From Quatrionicoccus australiensis (lineage in GTDB: Bacteria; Pseudomonadota; Gammaproteobacteria; Burkholderiales; Rhodocyclaceae), in NCBI RefSeq assembly GCF_020510525.1, contig NZ_CP075188.1, positions 2,108,001-2,172,000 of the forward strand: a stretch of 64,000 bases of DNA, in the 5' to 3' direction. A program made the position numbers and the translations under genes. Under the pieces are notes generated by a model. It was not told the DNA's origin, did not search any database, and saw nothing but the letters and a program-made list of their open reading frames with translations. Of the stretch, positions 43,076 through 51,954 are shown in pieces (position 1 is the stretch's first letter; each line of letters begins with the position of its first letter).

Positions 43076-44386
43076 TTACTGCAGTTCTTCCAGGCGGATA
43101 CGCTTGACCTTGCCCTTTTGTGCAGAGAGAGCTTCGATCCTGGCGATCGCTGCATCGGCAGCACTTTCCTTGCAGACATGGGTCAGGATGATGATGTCGG
43201 TCTCGCCTTCGCCCTCTTCCGGCTCGCGCTGCAGCATGGCGTCGATCGAAATTGCCTGGTCGGCGAGGATGCGCGTCACGTCGGCAAGCACGCCCGGCTT
43301 GTCCTCGACGCGCAGGCGCAGGTAGTAGCCGGTCTCGATCTCACTCATCGGCAGGATCGGCAGGTTGGACATGGCATCCGGCTGGAAAGCCAGGTGCGGC
43401 ACGCGATGCGCTGCATCGGCTGTCGCCAGGCGGGTGACATCGACGAGGTCGGCGATCACCGCGGAAGCAGTCGGCTCGGCGCCGGCCCCCTTGCCGTAGT
43501 ACATCGTCGCACCGACGGCGTCGCCCTTGACCAGTACGGCGTTCATCGCGCCTTCGACATTGGCGATCAGGCGCTTGGCCGGGATCAGGGTCGGATGGAC
43601 GCGCAGTTCGATACCGTTGTCGCGACGCTTGGCAATGCCAAGCAGCTTGATGCGGTAGCCAAGTTGTTCGGCGTACTTGATGTCGGAGGCTTCGAGCTTG
43701 GTGATGCCCTCGATGTAGGCCTTGTCGAACTGGACCGGGATACCGAAAGCGATGGAGGCGATCAGCGTTGCCTTGTGTGCGGCATCGACACCTTCGATAT
43801 CGAAGGTCGGATCGGCTTCGGCATAACCCAGGCGTTGCGCTTCCTTGAGCACGGTGTCGAAGGACAGGCCCTTGTCGCGCATTTCGGAAAGGATGAAGTT
43901 GGTCGTGCCGTTGATGATGCCGGCCGCCCATTCGATGCGGTTGGCCGAGAGGCCTTCACGCAGCGCCTTGATGACCGGAATGCCACCGGCCACAGCCGCT
44001 TCAAAAGCGACCATGACGCCCCTCTGTTGCGCCGCATTGAAAATCTCGGTGCCATGCACGGCAAGCAGCGCCTTGTTGGCGGTGACTACATGCTTGCCGT
44101 TGGCGATCGATTGCAGGACCAGTTCCTTGGCCACGCCATAGCCGCCGATCAGTTCGACGATGATGTCGATTTCCGGATCACTGACCAGCGAGAAGGCGTC
44201 ATCGGTCACACGGGCTTCGCCACCAGTGATTTGCCTGGCCAGTTCGACGTTCTTGTCGGCCACGGCAGTAATGCGAATCGGCCGGCCGGCGCGACGGGCA
44301 ATTTCGTCCGCATTGCGCTTGAGAACAGTCCAGGTACCACCGCCGACGGTGCCGATGCCGATTAGGCCAACATTGATAGGATTCAT
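43076..44386 (-). CDS. hom: Homoserine dehydrogenase
   Basis: The 436-residue enzyme reduces aspartate semialdehyde to homoserine, the branch point to threonine and methionine. It has an N-terminal Rossmann domain (VGLIGIGTVGGGTW, VTANKALLAVHG), a catalytic domain (GGIPVIKALREGL, GIINGTTNFIL, DPTFDIEGVDAAHKA) and a C-terminal ACT domain (~350-430, YYLRLRVEDKPGVLADVTRIL) for threonine feedback. Usual length for the mono-functional class. Its partner thrC is not adjacent in this genome. The aminotransferase gene lies upstream on the same strand, separated by a hairpin. Confidence 0.97.
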   Translation of the reverse strand: MNPINVGLIGIGTVGGGTWTVLKRNADEIARRAGRPIRITAVADKNVELARQITGGEARVTDDAFSLVSDPEIDIIVELIGGYGVAKELVLQSIANGKHVVTANKALLAVHGTEIFNAAQQRGVMVAFEAAVAGGIPVIKALREGLSANRIEWAAGIINGTTNFILSEMRDKGLSFDTVLKEAQRLGYAEADPTFDIEGVDAAHKATLIASIAFGIPVQFDKAYIEGITKLEASDIKYAEQLGYRIKLLGIAKRRDNGIELRVHPTLIPAKRLIANVEGAMNAVLVKGDAVGATMYYGKGAGAEPTASAVIADLVDVTRLATADAAHRVPHLAFQPDAMSNLPILPMSEIETGYYLRLRVEDKPGVLADVTRILADQAISIDAMLQREPEEGEGETDIIILTHVCKESAADAAIARIEALSAQKGKVKRIRLEELQ

Positions 44387-44387
44387 T

Positions 44388-44421
44388 TTAGGATCGAGTA
44401 GGTTAGTTGTTAGGATCGAGT
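44388..44421. repeat. Two 12-nt direct repeats before hom
   Basis: The word TTAGGATCGAGT occurs at 44388-44399 and again at 44410-44421, 22 nt apart (about two helical turns), directly upstream of the hom start. Such phasing could be a regulator site, but chance cannot be excluded. Confidence 0.5.
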
Positions 44422-44425
44422 TGCC

Positions 44426-44464
44426 TAGGGGTTTGAGCTTTTAGCTAACAGCTCAAGCCCCCTA
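44426..44464 (-). terminator. Hairpin after the aminotransferase gene
   Basis: GGGGTTTGAGCT (44428-44439) pairs with AGCTCAAGCCCC (44450-44461) with one G-T pair and a 10-nt loop. It lies 12 nt past the aminotransferase stop, in the gap before hom. No U-tract follows, so it may be a processing or weak termination site. Confidence 0.4.
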
Positions 44465-44475
44465 ATAGCTCATGG

Positions 44476-45705
44476 CTAGTTCGTGCCGTGCCGTTTGCGG
44501 TAATTTTCCAGGAAACGGGCAATGCGACCAATGGCTTCCTTGAGGTCATCTTCGTGCGGCAGGAAGACCAGGCGGAAATGGTCCGGATGCGGCCAGTTGA
44601 AACCGGTGCCCTGCACCAGCAGCACCTTTTCTTCCTGCAGCAACTCGGTGATGAAGGCCTGGTCGTTCTTGATCGGATAGATTTTCGGATCAAGCTTGGG
44701 GAACATGTACAGCGTCGCCTTGGGCTTGACGCAAGTCACGCCGGGAATGGCCGTGATCAGGTCGTGCGCGATATCGCGCTGGCGACGCATGCGACCACCT
44801 TCACCAACCAAATCGTCAATGCTCTGATAGCCACCGAGCGCTGTCTGGATGCCATGCTGGCCCGGCGCGTTGGCACACAGGCGCATCGAGGACAGCATGT
44901 CGAGACCTTCGATGTAGTCCTTGGCGTGCCGCTTGTCACCGGAAACGATCATCCAGCCGGCACGATAGCCGCAGGAGCGATAGTTCTTGGAGAGACCGTT
45001 GAACGTAATGGTCAGGACATCCTCGGATAGCGAAGCGATCGAGGTATGCGTCTCGCCGTCGTAAAGCACCTTGTCGTACACCTCGTCGGCGTAGATGATC
45101 AGGTGATGCTGACGAGCGATCTCAACCAGTTCCTTGAGCAACTCGTCCGGGTACAAGGCACCGGTCGGATTGTTCGGATTGATGATGACGATCGCCTTGG
45201 TGTGCTTGGTGATCTTCTTGCGAATATCGTCAAGATCGGGATACCAGCCGTTTTCCTCGTCACACAGGTAATGCTTCGGCGTGCCGCCGGACAAGCTGAT
45301 TGCTGCCGTCCACAGCGGATAGTCAGGCGCCGGCACCAGCACTTCGTCATCGACATCCAGCAGGGCGTTCATGGCCATGACGATCAACTCGGATACGCCG
45401 TTGCCGACGTAGATGTCTTCCAGCGTCACACCCTTGATACCCTTCTGCTGGGTATAGTGCATGATCGCCTTGCGCGCTGCAAAGATGCCCTTGGAGTCGG
45501 TGTAGCCCGCCGCATTGGGCAGGTTGCGGATGATGTCCTGCTGGATTTCTTCGGGCGAATCGAAACCGAACGCGGCAAGGTTGCCAATGTTCAATTTGAT
45601 GATCTTGTGACCCTCGTCCTCCATCTGCTTGGCCTTCTGCAGCACGGGGCCGCGGATGTCGTAGCAGACGTTGGCAAGCTTGGCGGACTTCTTGATTTGT
45701 TTCAT
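44476..45705 (-). CDS. alaA: Glutamate-pyruvate aminotransferase, AlaA type
   Basis: The 409-residue fold-type I PLP aminotransferase makes alanine from pyruvate. The sequence follows AlaA throughout: KLANVCYDIRGPVL, LPNAAGYTDSKGIFAARKAI, GNGVSELIVMAMNALL, PAPDYPLWTAAISLSGG, INPNNPTGALY, YADEVYDKVLYD, FNGLSKNYRSCGYRAGW with the PLP lysine, SMRLCANAPGQHGIQTALGGYQS. One conserved site differs (IGNLAAFGF where IGNPAPFGF is usual). ATG at 45705 is used because homology starts there; starts at 45717 or 45738 are possible. In hom-thrC type operons this gene often precedes hom. Confidence 0.93.
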   Translation of the reverse strand: MKQIKKSAKLANVCYDIRGPVLQKAKQMEDEGHKIIKLNIGNLAAFGFDSPEEIQQDIIRNLPNAAGYTDSKGIFAARKAIMHYTQQKGIKGVTLEDIYVGNGVSELIVMAMNALLDVDDEVLVPAPDYPLWTAAISLSGGTPKHYLCDEENGWYPDLDDIRKKITKHTKAIVIINPNNPTGALYPDELLKELVEIARQHHLIIYADEVYDKVLYDGETHTSIASLSEDVLTITFNGLSKNYRSCGYRAGWMIVSGDKRHAKDYIEGLDMLSSMRLCANAPGQHGIQTALGGYQSIDDLVGEGGRMRRQRDIAHDLITAIPGVTCVKPKATLYMFPKLDPKIYPIKNDQAFITELLQEEKVLLVQGTGFNWPHPDHFRLVFLPHEDDLKEAIGRIARFLENYRKRHGTN

Positions 45706-45745
45706 GACTCCATCCATCGGGGAAGCAACCGGCGACAATCGGCCG

Positions 45746-45771
45746 GAGTGCTGTACTCCAAAAGGTATAAT
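45746..45771 (+). promoter_or_regulatory. Dyad plus consensus -10 box upstream of the Mth938-domain gene
   Basis: GGAGT and ACTCC flank a 5-nt centre (45746-45760), followed 5 nt later by a perfect TATAAT at 45766-45771. The gene start is 58 nt downstream. No good -35 box is seen. The site also lies in the start region of the divergent aminotransferase gene, so a factor bound here could affect both. Confidence 0.5.
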
Positions 45772-45828
45772 CCTACTTTATCGCATGGTGCACCGCAATT
45801 TCGGCGGGCCTTTCGGACGGATATCGCT

Positions 45829-46200
45829 GTGAAATTACACCAATCCAATATTGCCGGACTCAACATGTTCACCGCCTACGGTGAAGGTTACGTAGCGGTC
45901 AACAACGAAAAACACGGCAAAAACCTGATCCTGTTGCCGGAATCGATCATTCACGAATGGTCGACCGCCACACCGGAATCACTGAGTGAAGCCGACATGC
46001 AGAAGTTGCTGACGCTGGGAACGGAAATCATTTTGCTCGGCACCGGCAAGCGCCTGCGCTTTCCGCCGGGCGCCCTGCTCCGCCCGTTTGCTCCGGCCGG
46101 CATCGGCCTGGAAGTAATGGACCTGCAGGCGGCCTGCCGAACCTACAACATACTCGCCGCCGAAGGCCGCAAGGTCGCCGCAGCCTTACTCTTCGACTAG
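45829..46200 (+). CDS. Mth938-like domain protein
   Basis: The 123-residue protein is a single Mth938-like (DUF498/AAMDC) domain: LNMFTAYGEGYVAVNN, NLILLPESIIHEW, ILLGTGKRLRFPPG, GIGLEVMDLQAACRTYNILAAEGRKVAAALL. The fold is conserved from bacteria to man, including a respiratory complex I assembly factor, but the molecular function of the bacterial form is not settled. The start is a GTG with a weak ribosome site. It is divergent from the aminotransferase gene. Confidence 0.9.
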   Translation: MKLHQSNIAGLNMFTAYGEGYVAVNNEKHGKNLILLPESIIHEWSTATPESLSEADMQKLLTLGTEIILLGTGKRLRFPPGALLRPFAPAGIGLEVMDLQAACRTYNILAAEGRKVAAALLFD

Positions 46201-46601
46201 ACCTCGGACCGGTCGCCCGGTTTGCCCGGCGACCATTGACTCAGACCTGCCAGCGGGATATCAAACATGCGGCGCTGCATGGTGACCCGCCGCTCAGCCA
46301 TGCCTGGCGGCGGCCCCTGTACGTTTTTCCGGCGGTCACCGCCAGCCCGACGATCCTGTTTTATCACGATGCTGAATTTCTCTTTGTGCCGTTTCGCTGC
46401 TCACCTGGATGGCATGCACGAAACCGTATGTTGAGGTTGCCGACAAACCATTCCCGGAACACTGCCATGCCGCAGCTCTCCGCGCCGATTAATGACGGGC
46501 GATTAATGTAACACAGGGCGCGAGCCGGAAAAAACGATTCGCCCGTTTTGTTTAAAACATTCCGGCACGGCGAACGGTCAACGTGACGGATCAGGCATTT
46601 T
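46201..46601. other. Intergenic region without convincing genes
   Basis: About 400 nt lie between the Mth938-domain gene and the HDOD gene, which converge. A weak stem GGTCGCC/GGCGACC (46211-46234) follows the first stop and could terminate it. A short repeat GATTAATG occurs twice near 46488-46509. A 91-codon open frame has no recognisable protein character. Nothing else is seen. Confidence 0.5.
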
Positions 46602-47912
46602 TCAGCCCTGGCCCAGCAAATCGGAGGTCGCCCAAGCCATTGCCGTACTGTAAGTATTCAGCAAATGAGTCGGATCAATCGCCATCAGTCCCGCCAAAGT
46701 CACCGCCTGGTCAATACGGCATCGTTCCAGGGCGATCATCAGCAACAAATAACGCACATACGGCCCCTCATTCTTGAGCAAGGCCAAGGATACCGCCTCG
46801 GGCAGATGCATCTTCCCCAGGACAGCCGCCATCGGCATGCCAAGCAGGCTATCGACGACAGAAAGCATGCCGACCAGGAAAAGCTCGCCAGCCATCTTCT
46901 TGTCGCCACCGGGTGCCAGCGCTTCGAGACAACAGGCGCGGCTCAGGGCAATGACCAGCAAGGTTTCGTCCAGCCCTCTTTGCGCATCGATGCGAAACAT
47001 CGCCAGTGTCAGCCAGCGATAAACCGCATCCCGCCCGAGCAGCATGATGGCTTCTTCCAGATTCGAAACCTGGCGCAACAGTCCGGAAAGGGGCGAATTG
47101 GCCATTTCGAGAAGCTTCAGAACCACTGCCGGATCGCGCTTGGCGGTAGCGGCAACCACGGCAAGCTCCGCATCACCGCGCAACTGATTGAGCATCTCGA
47201 TAACCACCAGACGACTTTGGCTCAGGCGCCCGGCTTGCTCCGCCTCATCCGGCGTCGAGGCAAATCCGCCAATGCAGTAATCGACCCCCAGCGACTGGAA
47301 GAAACGAAACTCGGCCCAGGAGCTGACGTCCCGCACGACTACAGGCAGCCGAGGGTAACGCAGGCGTACAGCCTTGAGCATTTGCTCAAGCGCAGCCAGC
47401 TCGCCAGCCCGCGCGTCAAGCAGAACCATATCGGCGAGATCACCGGAAGCATCCGGCAGGTCAAAAAAGGCAGCATCCACCGCGACCCTGGCGCCGCAAG
47501 CGCGAATCTCCATCGCCACGGAATTCCAGGCTTCGGGCTCCCCTATCGAAGTAACCAGCAAATGAAAATAGGTCCGGGCGGTGGCAAGGCAGCGGAAATC
47601 AGCATCCTGCCATTGCTCGATGGCAACCGGCATCACCACCAGACGCTTCTCGGCCAGGCGCATGACATGCTCGGCACGGAATGAATCAAGCAACTGTCGC
47701 CCGGTAATTTCAGAACCTGCGCGAACCGGACTGACCGGCAAAAAGTAGCCGGCAATCCTGGCATGCGCATCAAGCATTTCATGCCAGCTGATCAACACCG
47801 AACGGACGGGTGACTCGGCTGGCAGTGGCGTCGCGACAGGCTGCGGAGCGGCTTTTGCAGCATCGCGATCAGGACGCGACAAAAACCCGAAAATGCGTTT
47901 GAAAAAACTCAT
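46602..47912 (-). CDS. HDOD domain signalling protein with degenerate EAL-like N-terminus
   Basis: The 436-residue protein has a YuxH-like plan. The N-terminal ~230 residues look like an eroded EAL fold (RLVVMPVAIEQW, DMVLLDARAGE, FFQSLGVDYCIGGF) with no EAL motif or metal ligands. The C-terminal HDOD domain (~235-430, LNQLRGDAELAVVAATAKRDPAVVLKLLEMANS, VSNLEEAIMLLGRDAVYRWLTL) lacks a catalytic HD pair. It is therefore a likely non-enzymatic c-di-GMP or protein-protein signalling element. Single-gene unit upstream of tRNA-Arg on the minus strand. Confidence 0.85.
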   Translation of the reverse strand: MSFFKRIFGFLSRPDRDAAKAAPQPVATPLPAESPVRSVLISWHEMLDAHARIAGYFLPVSPVRAGSEITGRQLLDSFRAEHVMRLAEKRLVVMPVAIEQWQDADFRCLATARTYFHLLVTSIGEPEAWNSVAMEIRACGARVAVDAAFFDLPDASGDLADMVLLDARAGELAALEQMLKAVRLRYPRLPVVVRDVSSWAEFRFFQSLGVDYCIGGFASTPDEAEQAGRLSQSRLVVIEMLNQLRGDAELAVVAATAKRDPAVVLKLLEMANSPLSGLLRQVSNLEEAIMLLGRDAVYRWLTLAMFRIDAQRGLDETLLVIALSRACCLEALAPGGDKKMAGELFLVGMLSVVDSLLGMPMAAVLGKMHLPEAVSLALLKNEGPYVRYLLLMIALERCRIDQAVTLAGLMAIDPTHLLNTYSTAMAWATSDLLGQG

Positions 47913-48153
47913 TGGCTATCAATACCGGCAAATGAAGGATCAGGCAGCCCTTGCCAATACCCCGGCAAAAGAAATGGAGGGATCGCGGCATATCGGCAGA
48001 AAACTGCCGGATTCCGCCAAGCACCATTTGGCAAGTATGCCGAATAGTTTCCTTGCCGCCAAATACCGGCAACAGAAACGAGCATCACCTGAAACCGGCC
48101 GGCTCCGATTGCATTCAGGGAAGCGCCAGAGCAAAGACAGGGAAAATGGAGCG

Positions 48154-48230
48154 TGGTGTGCCCGGAGGGACTCGAACCCCCGACCTGCTGCTTAGAAGGC
48201 AGCTGCTCTATCCAGTTGAGCTACGGGCAC
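48154..48230 (-). tRNA. tRNA-Arg (anticodon TCT)
   Basis: A complete cloverleaf can be drawn: acceptor GTGCCCG/CGGGCAC, D-arm region AGCTCAACTGGATAGAGC, anticodon stem around TTCTAAG with TCT at 48194-48196, T-arm GGGGGTTCGAGTCCCTC, discriminator A and an encoded CCA (48154-48156). It marks the edge between the high-GC core and the polysaccharide locus, with the locus on its 5' side. Confidence 0.97.
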
Positions 48231-48513
48231 TTGAGGGTGAAACGAAAAAACAGGGAAAAGATAGGAAGGGGGAATGGGATTCGAAGCCTTTTCCCAACAT
48301 TTGAATTCCCCAAACACCATTTGACTCATCAAGATAATCATGGAGATAACGTAAATAACTGAATCTCCACTCCCTATCGACTTACATTTTACCTAAAAAA
48401 CCTCCCAATTGCTCTACTTCATTGGATCTAACATTGAACGAACCTCTCGTTTAGAAACTCGCATCCCAAATGTCGCAGAAACAATCCAATAAAGACAAAT
48501 TGCATAAGAAAGC
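48231..48513. other. AT-rich gap between tRNA-Arg and capsule locus
   Basis: About 280 nt are visibly AT-richer than the flanks and have no coding frame worth calling. No copy of the tRNA 3' end, integrase fragment or clear inverted repeat was found here. Confidence 0.5.
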
Positions 48514-49770
48514 TCACGGTGGATCGGCTAACAATCGTTGAAAGGCTACCTCGACTGCTGCGGCACATCCCTGTTCGCTAAAAAAGACACCTCGAATCTG
48601 GATCGTCGCCGCCATCAGATTGACAAAGGCGTCAACAAGATCGGGGTCCGGCGGTGCAGGAGCCATCCAGAACTCGTCCAGGGATCCCTGAAAGCTCATT
48701 TCCGGCACGTCGTAAACTGCCTGCCCCAGAACCTTGACCGGGCAACCCGCCTGCAGCGCATGCAGGCCGGCAGTGCTATTGACCGTCACCATGCCGGCCG
48801 CCGAACGTGCCAGCGTATCGAGACTGCCGCCATCGAGATATTCGACGCGATCCGCCACCCCGAATGCCTTGGCCACCCGCCCAAGCTGCCGGCGCCAGTT
48901 GACCATGCCTGCATCCCACGGGTGAACCTTGACGATCAGACGGGTTTGCCGCGGGGCAAAGCAGGCGAAGGATTCAACGACCTGTCCGACAAGCTCGCCC
49001 ATCCCGCTAAATGGCGAATAAGCAACAATCTGGAAGTCGTGATCCAATTGCAGCGGCAGCACGAAATATCGGCTACCGCCAGCGGCGATTTCCGCCACAC
49101 GCGCCTGGTTTCTGTTCCGGTGAAGACGGGCGCGCAACAGATGCAAGGCGCTGGCCGGGGTGTAGATCAGCGTATGCGGGCGACAGTCCGTTCGCCGGTA
49201 ATGCGGATAGCAGACACCCAGAAATAGATTGGCAAAGTTGTAGAGCAAGTCTCCGGCCGCCATCGCGAAGGCGCTGTCGGCGTAGTGCCGGGCCGGGTCG
49301 GTGCGACCGACGCTGCGGGCGCGCAGGCGGATTTCCTGCGGGTCGCGCGGAAAACGTGAGTTACCACCCATGCCGTCGCGTTCCAGCGTGATCCAGTCCG
49401 GGCGCAGGTAGCCAAAATCGGTGACGCTGACCCGTATGCCCCGCTTCTGGGCCAACACCACCGCTTCCTTGTGGTAACGCCGCTGCTCGCCAAGCAACAC
49501 CAGATCGGTCACGCCATTACGCTCGAAAAAATCGGCGATGAAGCGCCCCCAGTCCGCCGCCCGCCCACGGTAGCTAAGTGTGTTGCGGCCGTGCCAGAAA
49601 AGCCAGTCACCAACGCAAAGATTGATCCGCGTTACCCGGCAGCCGCAGTTTTCCAGGGCTTCGCCCAGCCGCCGGAAAAACGGCGACGGCATGCCCTGCA
49701 GAAAAACGAAATGGCGCAGGGAGAGTTTCGCTTCGCAGGTCACGCCATCCACCTCAAGATGCCGACTCAT
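48514..49770 (-). CDS. KpsS-like capsule polysaccharide Kdo transferase/export protein
   Basis: The 418-residue protein resembles KpsS-type enzymes, which add the first beta-Kdo to lipid in group-2-type capsules. Seen are HFVFLQGMPSPFFRRLG, the DLVLLGEQRRYHKEAV strand, VSVTDFGYLRPDWIT, FVLPLQLDHDFQI, IVKVHPWDAG and GMVTVNSTAGLHALQAGCPV, the last two being typical of the KpsS/KpsC catalytic fold. The start at 49770 was chosen where homology begins; the frame is open 83 codons further up into the neighbouring gene. It overlaps the epimerase gene by 17 nt. kdsA at 5 kb supplies the Kdo precursor. Confidence 0.88.
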   Translation of the reverse strand: MSRHLEVDGVTCEAKLSLRHFVFLQGMPSPFFRRLGEALENCGCRVTRINLCVGDWLFWHGRNTLSYRGRAADWGRFIADFFERNGVTDLVLLGEQRRYHKEAVVLAQKRGIRVSVTDFGYLRPDWITLERDGMGGNSRFPRDPQEIRLRARSVGRTDPARHYADSAFAMAAGDLLYNFANLFLGVCYPHYRRTDCRPHTLIYTPASALHLLRARLHRNRNQARVAEIAAGGSRYFVLPLQLDHDFQIVAYSPFSGMGELVGQVVESFACFAPRQTRLIVKVHPWDAGMVNWRRQLGRVAKAFGVADRVEYLDGGSLDTLARSAAGMVTVNSTAGLHALQAGCPVKVLGQAVYDVPEMSFQGSLDEFWMAPAPPDPDLVDAFVNLMAATIQIRGVFFSEQGCAAAVEVAFQRLLADPP

Positions 49771-50773
49771 GCTCGACAAACCAGCGAATCGAACGGGCCA
49801 TCGACTCATCGAACCCGATGCGGCCTGCCCAGCCACCGTTTTGCCTGATTTTTTCTGCCGAATGGCCACAGGTTCGCCCGAAAATATTGACCAGGAGGCG
49901 ATGCAGCAGAGGCTCGCGGGCCGGCGCGAGAACGCAATAAAGCCGCTCCAGCAAGCTCGCCAGACGCATGGCACTGGCAAACGACAGGTTGACGACGATG
50001 CCGCGCCCCTTGATGCCATCGCGCAACACCCGAATGAATTCGGCCCAGCTCACATCGTCCACATCACGAACGTTGTAGCACTCGCCCTGGGCAATCCCGG
50101 CCTCGGCTGCCCAGATCAGCGCATCGACCAGGTTGGCGACATCGACGAATCCGCCATTGGCCAGACCGCCGTCAATTTTCAGCATGACACCGGATCTGAG
50201 ACTTTCGCCAATGCGCTCGACGAACTGGCTGCCCGGCCCGATGATGTTGCCCGGCCGGAGAATGACAAAGGGAATGTCGTTGGCCGTACAGAAACTGCGC
50301 ACCAAGCTTTCACCCTGCAGCTTGCTCTCGCCATAGCCAAAACCGGCTCCCGACACTGACATGCTTTCATCACAGGGGAAAGGCGGAAACCCATAGACAT
50401 CGACCGTCGAAACATGAACCAGCCGGGCCAGACCCGGATTGCTCCCGGCGATGGCCTCCAGCAGATTGCGCACGCCGTCGACATTGGTCAGGCGGTAGTT
50501 TTCGAGGCTATCCCAGGTGCGCACGTTGGCAGCGCAGTGAAAGACGGTCCGCACCCCGGCCACGGCCGCCTGAAGCGCCCCGGTATCGCCCAAATCGCCT
50601 TGCACGAATGTGCAACGACGGGCCAGATCATCGGGCAGACACGCCGGCGACCGGACCAGCAGACGAACCCGCCGGCCATCGTCGAGCAGGCGCCGAACGA
50701 GGTTCCGGCCGAGAAAGCCAGTCCCGCCGGTGACCATGACATCGGATTCAGTAATCTCCAGACTCATCGACAT
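49754..50773 (-). CDS. NAD-dependent epimerase/dehydratase (extended SDR)
   Basis: The 339-residue extended short-chain dehydrogenase has the nucleotide motif VMVTGGTGFLGRNLV, the VFHCAANVRTW strand, and Ser/Tyr/Lys catalytic residues in HVSTVDVYG and GYGESKLQGE. VILRPGNIIGPGSQFV follows. The family includes sugar-nucleotide epimerases and 3-beta-HSD-like oxidoreductases; the exact reaction cannot be told. Position between KpsS-like and the divergent acetyltransferase-like gene implies a sugar-modifying role. It begins 46 nt from the divergent start. Confidence 0.9.
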   Translation of the reverse strand: MSMSLEITESDVMVTGGTGFLGRNLVRRLLDDGRRVRLLVRSPACLPDDLARRCTFVQGDLGDTGALQAAVAGVRTVFHCAANVRTWDSLENYRLTNVDGVRNLLEAIAGSNPGLARLVHVSTVDVYGFPPFPCDESMSVSGAGFGYGESKLQGESLVRSFCTANDIPFVILRPGNIIGPGSQFVERIGESLRSGVMLKIDGGLANGGFVDVANLVDALIWAAEAGIAQGECYNVRDVDDVSWAEFIRVLRDGIKGRGIVVNLSFASAMRLASLLERLYCVLAPAREPLLHRLLVNIFGRTCGHSAEKIRQNGGWAGRIGFDESMARSIRWFVEHESAS

Positions 50774-50819
50774 CCACTAAAATAGCGCCCTTGTTGCACG
50801 CTGGCATGACCCCAAAATT

Positions 50820-51953
50820 TTGAAAACAAGAATATTCAGCAGCATTGACCAGATACCCCAGGCGACGTGGAACGCGCTTCTGCCCGGTCACTCCCATGCC
50901 TTCTCGCATGAATTCTGGGCAATTATCGAACAATCCGGCATGAATGACTTCAGCCATCGTCATGTCCTTTTTCTCGCCAACGACGAAACTCCCGTCGCCC
51001 TGACCAGCTTTTACTCCGTCACCACCGACATTGCCATTTTTGCGCCCCTGCCGCTGCGCAAGCTGCTGGCCGGAATCCGCCGGTTTTTTCCCAATTTCCT
51101 CAAGTTGCGGATGCTCGAATGGGGCACCCCGATCACGGTCAGCAGCCCGCCATTCGTCACTGCCCACGGCACTTCGCCGACCGAAGTTGTCCGCCACATG
51201 CACGCCATACTGCAGGCCACGGCCAAGGCCGAAGGCCAGTGGCTGATCATCGTCCGCGACTTTGAAGCAAACACTGAAAACCTCCAGCACGAATTCACCC
51301 GGCTCGGCTATCACCTGGTAGATAGCCTGCCCAACACCTATCTCGACATTGCCTGGTCATCCGCCGCCGACTACCGCGCCGCGATGAAAAGTTACTACCG
51401 CAGCAAACTGCAGAAGCACCTGCGCCGCAACGAAGAGCAACAGGTTCGCCACGAACGGGTTGACGATTTCGACCACCTCGCCGACCAGCTCTGCGCCCAG
51501 TGGATGGTGGTTCACAACCAGGCCGACGAATTCCAGCGCGAAGTGCTCACCCCAACCTTCTACCGCAAATTTTCCCAAGGCATGGGCGCCCGCTCCAAAG
51601 CCCTGCTCTTCTACCGCGCCGATCAACTGGTCGGCCACGCCCTGCTCCTGCACGATGGCCCGCTCCTGCGCTGGCTCTACTTCGGCCGCAACGAGGCGAA
51701 CAACGACAGCCTTTACCTCTACGTTGCCCATGCCGTGATCGAAACCGCCATCAATCTGCGGGCCGAACGACTTGAAATGGGGCTGACCACCTACTCGATC
51801 AAGCAGGATCTAGGCGCCATGCCAGGGCCGATCAAACTTGCCATCCGGGGACGCTCCCGTCTTTTCAACCGGCTGGTCGGCTGGGGCTACGGCCTGCTCA
51901 ACACCCCTTCCCGCCTCACCGAAAAAAACATCTTCAAGCGCACGAAGGACTGA
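50820..51953 (+). CDS. FemAB/GNAT-fold acyltransferase-like protein
   Basis: The 377-residue protein has the double-GNAT build of FemAB/peptidoglycan-bridge-type acyltransferases. Two similar halves are visible, with YRAAMKSYYRSKLQKHLRRNEE as linker region and ALLFYRADQLVGHALLLHDG, LRWLYFGRNEANNDSLYLYVAHAVIETAI and RLEMGLTTYSIKQDLGA in the second half. Proteins of this type in polysaccharide loci aminoacylate or acylate glycans. The start is uncertain: TTG at 50820 begins the conserved protein and overlaps a five-codon frame (MTPKF). It is the only + strand gene of the capsule locus. Confidence 0.8.
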   Translation: MKTRIFSSIDQIPQATWNALLPGHSHAFSHEFWAIIEQSGMNDFSHRHVLFLANDETPVALTSFYSVTTDIAIFAPLPLRKLLAGIRRFFPNFLKLRMLEWGTPITVSSPPFVTAHGTSPTEVVRHMHAILQATAKAEGQWLIIVRDFEANTENLQHEFTRLGYHLVDSLPNTYLDIAWSSAADYRAAMKSYYRSKLQKHLRRNEEQQVRHERVDDFDHLADQLCAQWMVVHNQADEFQREVLTPTFYRKFSQGMGARSKALLFYRADQLVGHALLLHDGPLLRWLYFGRNEANNDSLYLYVAHAVIETAINLRAERLEMGLTTYSIKQDLGAMPGPIKLAIRGRSRLFNRLVGWGYGLLNTPSRLTEKNIFKRTKD

Positions 51954-51954
51954 A

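Noticed and set aside
44388..44464. A riboswitch or threonine attenuator before hom
   Set aside because: The repeats and hairpin do not form a known aptamer and no Thr/Ile-rich leader peptide was found; the hairpin belongs to the end of the upstream gene.
46236..46511. A 91-codon open frame in the gap after the Mth938-domain gene
   Set aside because: It has no ribosome site, no family resemblance and an irregular residue mix.
48154..48513. tRNA-Arg as integration site of a genomic island carrying the capsule locus
   Set aside because: The locus lies on the 5' side of the tRNA, no integrase was found, and no repeat of the tRNA 3' end was seen in the window.
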